DNA of 64,000 nt from Chionis minor (Eukaryota; Chordata; Aves; Charadriiformes; Chionididae), in NCBI GenBank assembly GCA_013398295.1, contig VZSF01007788.1, positions 956,240 to 1,020,239 on the forward strand, read 5' to 3'. A program made the position numbers and the translations under genes. Below the pieces are notes generated by a model that was given only the letters and a program-made list of their open reading frames with translations, made no database searches and was not told where the DNA came from. This document shows positions 1-37,900 of the stretch, piece after piece; the first letter of the stretch is position 1; every line of letters starts with the position of its first letter.

Positions 1-697
1 TAGCCAGAAAAAGGCCTTGTGTAGGAAGACAACGTATGGCTATGTGCTTTAAGAAGTGGCGTGGTGTTGCCATGTTTATGGGAATCTGGAGGAAAGAGTC
101 TCTGCTGTCAACACACATGAGAATGGAGCAACTTCCTTCCATAGCTGCCTGTACCCACCTCTGCCCTATATATTCCATTGCTCTTATCCTGTTTAATAAG
201 CTGATAGAGTAATTTTGCATTATTGCTACAAGACGCAATATCCTTAAGTCACTTGGGGACCTTCTTTTGAGAATACTGTTTCATTCAGCTGCATTTCGCC
301 CCTATTCCTGAAAAACCTGTGGTCTGCGTTGCACTGTATAGAGGGGCCAGCCTTCTCTTTATCGCTCCAGTGCCAGGCATTCAGATGTCCTTAGTGGTGG
401 CCTTTGTCCTTTTCACAACCTTTATAAGTTGAGAGCAGAAAATAGTAATTTTCTGTCTGTCTCTTAATTATATACCTTATCTTAAATAACATTTGATGCA
501 CAAACTGCAAGATGAATGCAGTACATTGTGAATAGCTGCTCTTCTCTGCTTAAAAAGAGGGAAGCTGATGGATACCAAATGAAAAAATTCCTCGCTATTG
601 GTGCCTTTTGATAGTAATGTCTGGAAAATGCTCTTCCTGTTTTGTTATGCGTCCTCTACCCCTTGTGTTAATTAGTCTGTCTACTTATTGGTTCCAG
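1..697 (+). other. NFKB1 intron (partial), no gene seen
   Basis: This is the 3' part of the intron before the first exon in the window. It ends in TTCCAG. I see no coding exon, RNA gene or recognisable repeat. The preceding NFKB1 exon must lie upstream of the window. Confidence 0.75.
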
Positions 698-25949
<25,252 letters not shown>

Positions 25950-26660
25950 TAATACTCAAGTAGCAATATGCAGTTACAGGAACAAACATGACATGTAAAA
26001 TTACATTGGTGTCATCCTGGCCAGAGGGAAGTGAATTCACAACCAAACGCGTGCTGGAGGAACTACGCACGAACCTGAACAAATGGCGACTTCAGCATGT
26101 GACTCCTTAGCCATTGCTTCCTTTCTCAAGTACATTCAATTTTACCCATTTACAAGCCATACACAATAACCAGGGCTCTACTGCTGCATTAACACACAGG
26201 GCTGGACACTGTGAAAGACTGACAGGGCTTTTCTGGTTTGCAAGGATTTTCTTTTATGGATGAAAGTCACTCCTTGTTAATGCGTAATACCAACTCAATA
26301 ATTAAGAGAGGCAAGGCACACAGAGCAATCAAAGGCTACAGTTTCTAGCTGCTGTCTTCATAATTTTTGCAGCACAGTTGCATGAAAAAAGCTCATAAAA
26401 TAGCTGGCAAAGAAAAATCATTACTTTAATCACAATGACAATTCAGAGAGAAAAGAATCTTAAAAGAATCTTGTATATTTCAAATAATGTATTTAAACTT
26501 AACTTCAGTGCCTTTTATTCAAAAAAAATTTCAAGTTTGGCATTTTCCTATTTGTAAATAGTGGGGTTTTTATATCTGTTCCTTTTTAAAAAAAAAATGT
26601 GCTTTTTAAATGCCTATTTTTATTTTACTTTACTTTTATAATAAAAACCCAAAAATGAAA
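25950..26660 (+). other. NFKB1: NFKB1 3' UTR (inferred)
   Basis: Non-coding AT-rich sequence from the stop codon to just past the AATAAA at 26640. The last 150 bases are strongly A/T-rich, with an ATTTA element near 26490 of the kind found in unstable mRNAs. The end point is inferred from the signal and a following G/T-rich stretch. Confidence 0.7.
26640..26645 (+). terminator. NFKB1: NFKB1 polyadenylation signal AATAAA
   Basis: Canonical AATAAA about 690 bases after the stop, followed within 40 bases by a GT-rich element (CTTGTGGTAATTTTT), as expected around a cleavage site. Confidence 0.75.
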
Positions 26661-27904
26661 TCTCTTGTCTACACTTGTGGTAATTTTTACATATCTTTCA
26701 AGTAGAGTAATGGAAATTTTAGGTACCAGTTTCCCAGTACTAAAGTGAAGGGTTGCAAGCCACCTGTCTTAAAGCTTAAGTATCTTAAGATCATCCTGAG
26801 AGACCAGGAGCATCAGCTAGTGCTGAGCAGCTGTGCTTTGCAGCTAAAGACTGATCCATGGTCTCTTTTAGTTCTAGTCTTATAATTATGACATGAGAAT
26901 CATTTACACTGAAACCCAACTATTTAGCACCTCGGCAAAACTTTGAGGAGACAGTTCTTCAGGCTATCTAGAAACTCTTCAAATAACTGTGCTTCTGAGC
27001 ACTGTTTCTTCTTGTTGCGTGTTAATTTTGAGACAGTGAGTGCAACTGCTACAGATGTTGGTGCTATCAGATTTCATGATGAAAAAGCAGTGAGCAGCAT
27101 CCTACCATTGTCGCTCACTTGTAGCATGTTTTCTTGGCTTAGCTCAGTCGTTAGTAACTTGGGCGTCACTCCTGAGAGAACTAATCAAGGTAAACTAGAG
27201 AATTAGGACATTTAGAGCAGTATTTGCTGTAATTAATTAAACAATGAGTAATGGGGAAAAAAAACCCAAACTGTGAAATAATTTTATATCCAGATGAATT
27301 ACTGAGTTTGTTAATGACTTCCAGAGAAACAAAATGCGTCATAGTAAAATGCCATTCTTTCTTTCCATTATTGTATGTATAACATACATCTGCAGTGTCA
27401 AAGGCATATGGATTTTTTGTTTAATTAATGTACTTGTCCAGTGTTCTCTTTGCATTTCAGCTGTAACAGAAACAGGCAAAGGTTCTCACATTCTGGAGGT
27501 AGAAAAGCTTTTTGAACCTGAGCAGAGCTGCTGTCTGATTCAAATGTAGCTTCTGCTGTTCAGAAATTCCAGCACAGCTCAGGGTGCTGGCAGAGACTTT
27601 TATTGAGGCTTCTACAATCCTGCAGGTCACCAGGGCATCCTGGCTGTTAATTCACACGTTTTAGCCTTATTTCTGACCAGCTCTGGTTTTAAACCACCAG
27701 AAGACATCTGGGGCTTTATTTCCTTAAGCACTTCATGACCAAATGCTGCATAATAGCTATTCATCAGGTTAGTGATCATGCAAGGAACAGCAGGACATCA
27801 TCCCTGGGCTCTGCCTATTCAAGTGCTTGAAATGGCACTCCGGCAGCTTCTTTCCTTGCAGCGTCTCAGTTTCAGTCTCTTTAACAAACGAGGCTTTGAT
27901 CCTC

Positions 27905-27921
27905 TTTTTTTTTTTTTTTTT
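27905..27921 (+). repeat. Poly-T run (T17)
   Basis: Seventeen consecutive T in the intergenic region. No attached retroposon body was recognised on either side. Confidence 0.9.
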
Positions 27922-30900
27922 AAACTCTCTGTTTAGAAATAGAAAAATATTAATGTAGAAGTATTCTCACTAATTAAAACAGGAACACTAAATTTCTAGT
28001 TGAGTCACATAATAGGACAGCTTTACACATCTGCATTAACCCTTAGCACGTTCATTATGTGCTAGCAGGCATCCACCTAGTTTGCCAGAACTAGGCGAGA
28101 GCAGGAGTAGAACACACCAGCTAGTGTAGGACACGCTACAAAAACTGGCACAACATCCAGTAGGAGACGTTTGTGTCTTCTTGTGTAGTTCTCGTTTGCA
28201 GAGCAAACCTACTGGAGAGCCTAGTATTTACCTCAAGCAGCTGAATTAAAAGAAAATGCCAAAACACAGCTTTACTCTTTCTGGTTTACCGTTTTTCCTA
28301 TTAGTAGGTGGTAATCCTGGACATGCTGATTCTTGTACTGATGTCACCCAGGAGAAGGTCAGGCTTCTTATAGGTATGAGGATGAAGGCAGCACACAGAG
28401 AAATCAGCAAGAGAAAGCATAAGACAAGTCTTAACAGATGTACTCGTCCTAACAGATAACTCTCAAGATATATTTATGTGCCTCATCATCATATCTGCTC
28501 ACCTCAGACACAGATTTATCCCTACACCTCCTTGCCCAGAAAGGAAGTACCATTCCTATTCCACAAGTGTGATAGAATAAACTAAAAGATAGTCCTGCAG
28601 GAACCCAGGAATTCACTGCCCGAGAGCTCCTGTCTACACCTGGCTTATAGAGAGAAACCCTTCTCACTTAACTGCTGAAAAAAAGGGTAGTAATGGTGTG
28701 ATGGAGACTTACATTTTCATTCAACACAGTAAGTTAGCTTGTTGACTTCACTACATCTTGTAGCACAGAGTACTGTCCATTATTACCTCTGAGGAAACAA
28801 AATGGAGAAGGGTATTGTTCACCAAGTTCTCAAAAATCAGGATTAAGTCGGGGGTTTTTTAAGCTGCATGCATGAACAGCAAGAATGGAGTTTTCTGGAG
28901 TTAGTTTTTTTCCATTGTAAGTTTTAGGAGCACTTCCCCAGCAAGATGTCAAGCTCTTAGAGCAGGGCATCTCTGCACTGCGGCTGGATGAACAGAAATA
29001 CTGACTAGGCCCACGCCACAGTGGGCTCTTCAAATGCACTGCACCATACCACAGGAAGCCTGGTGTGTATTTCCATTAGCAATTAAAGCACTGAGGCTGG
29101 AGGTATGGCCAAAAAGCATCAACCAATAATCTCAAACTGATCCTCAAGCTGATTTCATGGGTTTGTCCTTCTAAGTGCCAGTCACACTTTCTATCGCTTT
29201 GACAGCGACTGCACAAATCTATCTGGAAATACTTGCAATATTCAAATGGATCAATATTAAAATAAGAAAGGGTATCTAATCAAGATTTTTTTTTCCTGCA
29301 ATGTAGACAGGTGTAACCTCTGGGCATCCTCAGTCAAGTTTAGTATTACATTTTAAATTAATTATAGAGAGGATCAAAATTTTTCTAAATAATTAGAAAT
29401 AATTCTAAACTTAACCTGCACTTGCAGTAATTGGAATTTGCTACATCATTTTGCTACTGTACTGCACTAATAAAAGCTAGAAACTTGTGGAATGCAGCAA
29501 ACGCTCTTAATGAGATCAAGCTTTCCACTCCTCCTTTCATAGGAAACCAGCTGAGGGCTGGCTTACACCATTGCTCCATTCCAGTTGTTGGGGAAGTGAG
29601 CTGAATCTTAAATCCTGGTATATCACACGCTGGTTGGTAAGACAGAATCATAGGGCCAGCATGCCAGGGTACTACTCTAGCTTATTAACAACAGGCAAGG
29701 GAGGGCCACTACAACACCAGAAGAGAGAGAAGCAGCAATGCTGGCAAAAGCCTGGCGATCACAACGTTTGCAAAGAGGTATTAGAGGCCAGCATTTAAGG
29801 TTTCGATTTTTCACCGCCACGAAAAAGTATGAGAACTTTCAGCTCCTGCAGCTGACAACAGCATGCTTGGCCACCAGCTTGACAGACTACGCTCATTCTT
29901 ATTTACAGCTCCTGTTCCAGATTACCCAACTCCCCACTGGGCCATAGAGCCTGGCTCAATCCACAGGCTGGTAGTTCTAATATGCAAGGGTAACGTCCCT
30001 TCTACTACAGCCATTCAGAGTCAACCAAGTTCCCAGCCAGCCACAAAGTAGAAAAGCTATGCAAAGAAACAGCAATACCGAACCACTTCCCATTCACAGA
30101 GCCCATCAAGAAATCTCCAGATCAACTTCCAAAAACAGACCCCCGAGAACAAGTCCTGGCAAGCAACCAGACTCACCACCTTCCTTCTGACTAGTCCTCG
30201 GGGTGTTGTTTCCCTCCATGCTGCGGCATGTTTCCTTTGCTGTAGTGGCCTGGACCAAAGACACCTCTATTTTGGCTACGATGCACACTAATAATCAAAA
30301 CTGGTATTTATAGGTCTTTACTAACTGACTCTACTTCCTACAGTAAGATGGCCTTTCCTCAATGGTGGCAGGGACAAAACCAAGTAGTTTTAAGGTTCTG
30401 TATTTTTCATTTAAGCTTTGTTTTTCCACCCTAATTAAACTAAATTGGGGCTGTCATTTCACTATCTTGTAACATCTGACTGGAAAACAGGGTTATGTAA
30501 ACCCGATTGACTGGAAAATGTCCTTAAACATTCAAACCACAAGTTCCTGGATGACTCAACTTACCCCTCAGAGAACAAGAAAACTGCAATTCTGCCAACG
30601 TAAAGGCTGGCTCATAAGCTACAAACCCAAACTGTCCTTCACTGAGAGTAAGAAACTCACTGACCTGTTCCTCCACACCTGACACTGGTACAGGCCACTG
30701 TACCAGTGTCTAAGTGGTCTCTGCTACACATCTCCAAAATCAGAAGGGGACTAAAAGAACTAAAAGCACTGAAAAAGGACGCGCCACTAAGGTAGAAAAA
30801 TTGTCCAGGCCCCAGGGTATGCAAGCAACAGGGAACAACAAAGACTGACAAAGCCTCCTAGCTATGAACACTTAGAGAGGAACTTTAGATACATTCACAC

Positions 30901-32008
30901 GCATCTTTCCTGGAACAGATGTAGAACTTGGAAAAGCTTCCAAGGAAGTGCTCCAGTAAACTGGAGGAAAGTAAGTCTTCCTTGTGTGGTAGAAAGTACC
31001 AACAAAGAGGTGCCCTCTAAAGCTCAAAATGGTCTCTGCAGGTCCTGAATGGGGTCAGAGTCCAATCTCCACTAGAAACCAGTTTTAGGACAACAAATTA
31101 GCCAATCCATACAGCTTTCTTCCAAAACCTGCTCTCAAGCTCTGTTCTAGAAGGGTGTTTGTCACGGCTGCTGCTGAGGGGAACTCTGACTGCTGCTTTG
31201 GCCATCTCTGGAGAACAGCCCAGAGGGAGCCCAGAAGTAAATAAAGGCCATCAGCACAAGCAAACCTCATGATCCCCTGAACAAAACATTGCAAGAATAC
31301 TGATGAGACCATTCCCCTCCACTCTTGCCACCATTAATTTAATGACACTGAAGACAAGCACCATGACACTTACCAAATGCTCTTCCTCATGCCGCTGCTG
31401 CTCACCCCCAGCCCAGCAGACACAACTGGCAATGCAGGTGCTGCTGAGTAGCTGCGACCACACTAAAAGGCTACAGATGGATGTGTCGATAGGAGCGATG
31501 GATACTCTGGACATCTCTGGATAGGAAAGATAGGGCATTCCTATCTTTGCCCTGATCTGAGACAAAGGCAGAACAATGTAACCAAGTACAGCACAGTACG
31601 GAAAGGCAGAAGTACCAAGGGGAAACGGTTAACCAAGGTACCTGTTACAATCACTGCTGCAGGGGGAAGAGAAGAAAGTAGCATCTATAAATACATACCT
31701 ACTACAACACCAGGAAACCGAAAAAACATATTAAGGATATTAAGACAATAATGGAAGTCAACCTCTCCCATTAAATTCTGCTTTGAGCTCAAACATTTGG
31801 TTTAAGCAATTGCTAATCTTTTGTAACAGCGCCTAGTACTGAATTAAAGCTTTCCAGTGAGAAAGAATGGACCAACTCTTTAGGGAGCTTCTGACCTTCA
31901 AAAATAATTAAAAAATTGTCTGAATCTTTTAATGCCAGTCTGGAAGCTGCAAAAAGCAAGGGGTGGGAGGGAGAAGGAAGAGGAACACAAGCACCACACA
32001 TACACACC

Positions 32009-32029
32009 AAAAAAAAAAAAAAAAAAAAA
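32009..32029 (+). repeat. Poly-A run (A21)
   Basis: Twenty-one consecutive A preceded by a CA-rich stretch (CACCACACATACACACC). Simple repeat; length in the assembly is likely approximate. Confidence 0.9.
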
Positions 32030-32604
32030 TCGCCAAACAAAAAAGCCACAAATCATTTTATAAAAGAATGCTTTTCTGCATAACAGTGCTGACAGGCACT
32101 GGTTCACTAGTTGTATAGCCACTTCATCAGTTATTGATCACGCACCATATAATTTCTTTCATTATTTTGCCCAAAATTTGTGATAGGCTAAACAAGGTCA
32201 CAGTTATCCAAATTCATGGCTTACAGCTTGTAGCAATCCAAAAGCTCTTTTATACATCTCTGAAACTTCACTCATATTCTGAGATGCATTATGAACAAAT
32301 ATCTACTTTCAGACAGTCGTCTTGATTGTCTTTCAAACAAGTAGTTCTGTCAAAGTTTTATTTATTTAACACTATTAAGTGCCATTTTGAAATTCTATCT
32401 ACATGTTGCTGGAAGAGACATTTCTACATCAATGTAAGAGAAAGACATCAGCCAACCTGCCCTTTTCCTAATACGCTGCAGCAATATTTATTATATCGTA
32501 TTTATTCCATATTTTCTCCACATTTTTTCATGCTTACCTTATATCAGCTCGATTGCTGCTTTGATTCCGCTTTGATTCTAGGACACCGAAAAAGGTGAAG
32601 GATT

Positions 32605-32610
32605 TTTATT
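32605..32610 (-). terminator. MANBA: Candidate MANBA polyadenylation signal
   Basis: TTTATT on the plus strand (AATAAA on the minus). It is the first canonical signal I find going downstream from the MANBA stop, giving a 3' UTR of about 2.15 kb. Two overlapping signals follow at 32357-32366. A non-canonical GATAAA at 34512-34517 would give a short UTR, so the real end is unresolved. Confidence 0.35.
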
Positions 32611-34758
32611 GTATTGCTGGCCCAGGATGCCTCACAGATAACTCTTAAATTCCTTTATCAGCGTCTGCATTTTTTAACCGTTAAGTTGTATTCATTACTA
32701 CCATTTTCCCAATTTATGTTATATAACCTATAAATATTGGCACATACATACATGTATTCTGATTGCTTTCATGTTTTCTTTCAACTAGTGCAAGTTTTGA
32801 ATCAGAAAAGCCCTCCTTTACAACTGCAGTTAATTGGTTTGGTGATCTAATAAAGCATTTGTAAGCAACTTCCATTTATCATTTCCCTTTCATCTTTAAG
32901 TTTTTCCTCTTGCTCAGGAGTATGTCAGTTTTGGTCAATGCCCAATTCAAAAAGCACCAGAGACTGCCAAGCATGAAGCCAATATGCTCATCTCTTTGCC
33001 CATTAAAACTGTGATCACCGCAAGAAAACAACCCCCAGTTTCAAATTTTCTAACAGACCAGGGGAACACGTAGCTGCTCTCCTCATACGTGCTCCAGACC
33101 CCCAGCACCACCAGCAAGCATCACCCACATGGAGCTTTTACGATGAAGATGGACCTCACTAGTAGAGCTTGTTCAAACACCTTCTACTGTAAAGTGCTAG
33201 TAGTGCTAGGTGCTTTGCAAGAAAATTAGTACTTGCTTGGACTGTGAGAGAACCCCAGCAAGCAACTGAAGAGCCCCAGTTTGGACTTGTAGAACCCCAG
33301 CAAGACCCCAGCTGTATTTCAAACCCCATCTGACAGACAATCCCAGTGCTTAGCAACCTGCCCACAGCACAGCTCGGTTGCCTGGATTTCCTGACAGCCA
33401 GACCCTCAGGCTTTCAGCTCCACAGGCTACAGCAGCCCCCCATGCTGAAGAAACCTCATCTTTGTATCAAATGCCAAAGTGAGATGACAGCTCTACGGGA
33501 AACCTAAACATTTTAAAAACAACTCACTCAGAAATAGAAGTTGAAGCACCGTTACTTTGTAGGGACTAGTGAGTTCAATGTGCCACCGGATCTAATAATG
33601 AGTCAACAGTGTTTTCTATGGGGAACCCACACACAAAGAAGCAAAATTAAGATGTTGAGGTTTCCTTTGTTGGAAAGAGAGGTGGATCAGTATGGAACCC
33701 AGGGCCACTCATGGGAAATGCCAGGAGGCAATCAAAGAGCTGCGCAGCAATGCCTGAGTGAGAACAGCAGCTCCTGTGCTATGCATCTACTAGAGAAAAA
33801 GCAGTCACATCTGTGTCTGTGGTCTTCTCGCACGACCATTCCTTCTCTGTACTGCCTCCTTTGTCTTTGGACTTTTGGTCAACTCTTCTCCCCATTCCTC
33901 TTCTCACAGCCAGCCACATCTCATACTACGCCACATTATGCAGGATCCCACACAGCAGGAAAGGTTTGTGACTGCCCCTGCAGCTCTCTGGGAACAGTCA
34001 AAGCTAGATGCAGAGTGCTCAAGGTTATTTCTCATGTTGCAAGAGGAGAGAGAAGACAAGTCTTATACTCAATTCCCCTTTCAGAAGGGGAAACAGATCT
34101 GCCTGATGTCTGACTAGCCAGCCCAGGTTTCATGTCTATTTGGAAGCCTACCTTGCAGGAGGCAGGCAGGATACCTTACGGGGTGACAGCCCCCTATCTG
34201 AAAGGGCAGGACCAGTGCTCTCCCGATTTGGATGCAGATAGATCAAACAACTCCAAGTGAGGGCATACCTGTGGAGGTGGTCCCAGTTTCACTCCCTGCC
34301 CTTCCCTCTTGCCCCCAGCATACCTTGCTGTTACCCTAAGACAAATTTCCACTTACAGCACAGTGAAACTGGAAAAAAATATGGATTTTTACAACCATAG
34401 TCTGGAGGTGCATATTTGTGTTGCCTCTTAGTTAGGATGAATTCACAATTCCAATCTCATGTGAATTGGAGAACTCGGACTAGCCTTCTTGCACCCAACT
34501 CACCCCTCCCATTTTATCCATGGGATATATTTTTCTCGTTACCTGAGAAAGTCTTACTCTCAATACACCACAAACATTATCTGTAAGTTTTGCTGTTGGT
34601 ATCTTTACATTGAACCAGCAGTTAAAATTCACACATGACAGGAACAGACAGTATGTTCTCCAGTCAGCTCAAATTGTACATCACTTCAACTTTAGTCATT
34701 CTTCTGATTTTTTTCCTCCTCCTGTTTCACTCCTTATCTAGAAGGAAATGAAGCGTTC
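32611..34758 (-). other. Possible MANBA 3' UTR or intergenic sequence
   Basis: No MANBA coding sequence remains below 34759. If the signal at 32605 is used, this is 3' UTR. On the plus strand a 190-codon open frame (33541-34113) overlaps; it resembles no family I know and has no visible promoter or splice context. Confidence 0.4.
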
Positions 34759-34983
34759 TCAGAAAACGTCCACCAGAGAGGTCAAGGTTAGTGACTTTTC
34801 TAGTTCTTCAACGCTGGTAGGCTCCCAAGGATAAAACACAACCACTTTCTTCTTTTCAGTCATGAGGAAACCATTATCGCTAAATCTGCCTTTTATACTC
34901 CCTACATCCAGAGAAACAAAAGGAGCAATTGCAGTGGTCTGAAGAACAAATATATAACTGTCATCTCGTTGGGATACAAAAGC
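34759..34983 (-). CDS. MANBA: MANBA last exon with stop codon
   Basis: 225 nt from acceptor CTTCCAG (minus) to TGA at 34759-34761. It encodes [38 protein letters not shown] and a tail ending [15 protein letters not shown] and FYPWEPTS are hallmark C-terminal motifs of vertebrate beta-mannosidase. Starts in phase 0. Confidence 0.97.
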   Translation of the reverse strand, partial: AFVSQRDDSYIFVLQTTAIAPFVSLDVGSIKGRFSDNGFLMTEKKKVVVFYPWEPTSVEELEKSLTLTSLVDVF

Positions 34984-37900
34984 CTGGAAGAGAAATAAAT
35001 AAATAAAATATACATGTAAAAGAAAAATCCAGTTACACCCAAACTGGGAAAGACCTGCATGTCAGTAAAACAGACCGAACAACCACATTTGATCAAAATT
35101 ACTATTTTCTTCTGGAAATTTCTTCTGGAACAAAAGGTCAACAGGGTTCACGTGTAAGAATCATGCAAAACCTGCAAATGTTATTGTAGCCTTCCCACAG
35201 AATACTACCAATTGCGGAAAAATGTCATGAAGTGTTATCACTCTACCATCTTCTTATGAAAATTACCATTTATTTGTTTATCTGACTTGTACGTAGTACT
35301 GGTATCCTATACTTACTGCAGTGAGAGAGATCTGTCCTTTCACCAACATACTTCACTCAACCTATAAACTCACAACTACAAAAGTAGCTGGGCTTTCTAA
35401 TTACATCAGTTAATAGAAATACACAGAAGCAAAAGATGATAAAAATCACAGTAACACAGCAGGTCACGTCATTTTAGTGGATCACAGCAGTGAAATCCTT
35501 ACATTATAGAAGGTAGCTATGTTGCTAAATATCAGGACAAGGTATAATGTTTTATATTAATTCCTATCAGTAGTTAATCTCAGAGAGGCTTAAAAGCACA
35601 ACCAGGATGCATTTTCATGCAGCACTCCCCATTCACCATCATGAAATATTATGCTACATCATTTTCAAATACCAATTAACTATATCTAAAAAGCAGACAA
35701 GTTATGTTAAGTGCAGAAATCATGCCATTCTTACAAGAAAACCAACACTATTCATTTTTAAGAAAAAGCACACATCCTTTACATTTTGGTTTTTTTCTGA
35801 AGAACACTAAAGTCTTCATGTTTTTTTAAAAGCAATGCTATGAAGAGGAGTGCTTGGCTTAGCAACGTATTTGAAAGTCTATTTAGTTTCTTAGTAACTA
35901 TGTATAGAAGCATCAGCTTCTTGCAAAACAGAACGATTTTAAAAATCACAGCTACATACTTTCTTAAAATAACCTCTTTGCCTTTATCCTTGCTAGCTAT
36001 CCTTATTAGTTAGTACTGCGGAGACAACGCAGTAGTGGGAAAAAGGAGTGAAATTTCCCAATAATGCTCCAGTTGCAGAGCTTTTCTTATTGATGATGTC
36101 ATCTGCAAAAAAACCCACAGCATGACTCAGACTCCAGATTGTGCCACCAGCTGAAAAAAAAATAAAAACAGGCCAATTTCTTTTCTTTATATACTCAGGA
36201 GGCAGGCCATGCTGCCATGAAAGAGATGAGGGGAAAATCTGGCCCATTTTCTTTTTTGTAAGCAATTATGCTGGTCCAGATTCAAAGAGATTAGAGCTAA
36301 ACTAAACAAGGGCGGAACAGAGGTCTGTAAAGAGCAAAACTGCAGTTTAGAAGCCAAACATGAGAACGCACAGGTCCTCATCCTGCCAATCTGCTGATTA
36401 AGAATTTTGCAATAAGATTTACATGCTAAGAAGCGAGGCTCAACAAAATTGATGTGTACATGTTTGCTCTCTATATATAGAGCACGCTTGCTAGGAGCGG
36501 CAAAAATCTAGGGAAAAGCAGCAAATGGACTAAGTGACAGTGTTACACAACACTGATGTTTTCTGTGCTTGTTCAGAAGGCTGACACACTTGCCAGGTAT
36601 TAAGAAATAATCACTATTATGCAAATCAGAACCTTTAGCTGGAGGGCAGAGATTTGCAGAAGGAGGAAAGGAGCATGAAATACTGCATGTTAGCAATGGT
36701 GCACTGATCTGACAGTGGAAATACTTCACGAGGAAATCCTGCTGACAATAACACACTCCACATTCAACTGCACTAGCATCACTTCGTACTGAAATATAGT
36801 ACTGTCTGCAAGCCAAAACACTTGCCGTGATGCTATTTGCTATCTAGGGACAAAAAGAATGAAAGGAGCAATGCTGCTGCAGCCAGGTGAAAGACAGTTA
36901 AAACAAATGAAACAAGGACTTCATTATTTAAAACAAAACCAAACCCAAACACCACCAAAAAACCCCACTAAAAAAACCCCACACCACACCCAAACAAAAA
37001 AACCAAAACCAAACCACCAGTCTTACTTAGATATGCATACAGTGACACAAATGAAAAAAAAAATATCTGATTTTGGACTCAATATGGAAGCTACAATTGC
37101 AACAGCTAAGGAGAAAGAACTTTCAGTGGAATCAGACACTGCATAGCAGGCAAACAACTCAAAACAGTAAGATTAGCAAAACCAAATACAGTAATTTAGC
37201 ATGACTGATGCTTACCCTAAGCTGGGATTTTTCTAATCCTACAGCATCCTTCAATGACGAAAGGAAGTAATAGTTCATAGGACTCTGGAGCCCACCTTCT
37301 CCCACAAGACAGAAAGTAATAACGCAGCTTTTCCTGGTACAATTTCTGCATCTTTCCAGAACGTCATTTATGGACTCCTTGTAGATGGGGACAGCACTTT
37401 GTGCTTTAACAGTCACACCGTCTTTGACAAGGGTACATACTGGCTCCAAGGAACTCCAGGCATGCACAACAACCTATCAAGCATGTTGAGAGAGCACAAA
37501 GCTTAGAAGAAAAGTTACAGCTGTGAAAACAACCCAGCATCCTAGTTTCAGATTGCTCATTGCAAGAGATGTTCTCCTGACAGTACCAACTGATTTCCAC
37601 CTAGCGAGAAACTCCACAAAGATTTAAACAATTGCTATGGCATAATAATTAGATCATTATATCAACCTAACAAGAAGTCTGTTTCAAAAAGTCTGGATCT
37701 GTTATTGTTCTTGATCTTTGTTTTCTCCAGGCTCCTGAAAGAGAAAGGGGGTTTGCCAATTCCGGTCAAGGGACCGCTGGGAAACGGAATTGGTAAGCGA
37801 CTAATTTGTTGATTCCTTTTCCTCCCCAACCGGATTAAAAAAAAAAAAAAAGTCAAACAAAGGATTTTCTTGAGATTGCTCAGTGTTATCTGATGTAACC

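Larger units (their letters stand above)
26661..32350. other. Intergenic region between NFKB1 and MANBA 3' ends
   Basis: About 5.7 kb without a gene I can support. It holds a poly-T run (27905-27921), a poly-A run (32009-32029) and short unrelated open frames on both strands. No tRNA, rRNA, LTR or LINE fragment was recognised. The right border is uncertain because the MANBA 3' end is not firmly placed. Confidence 0.65.

Noticed and set aside
36859..37146. 95-codon plus-strand frame rich in Pro, Lys, Thr and Gln
   Set aside because: Translation of the A/C-rich simple sequence, not a gene.
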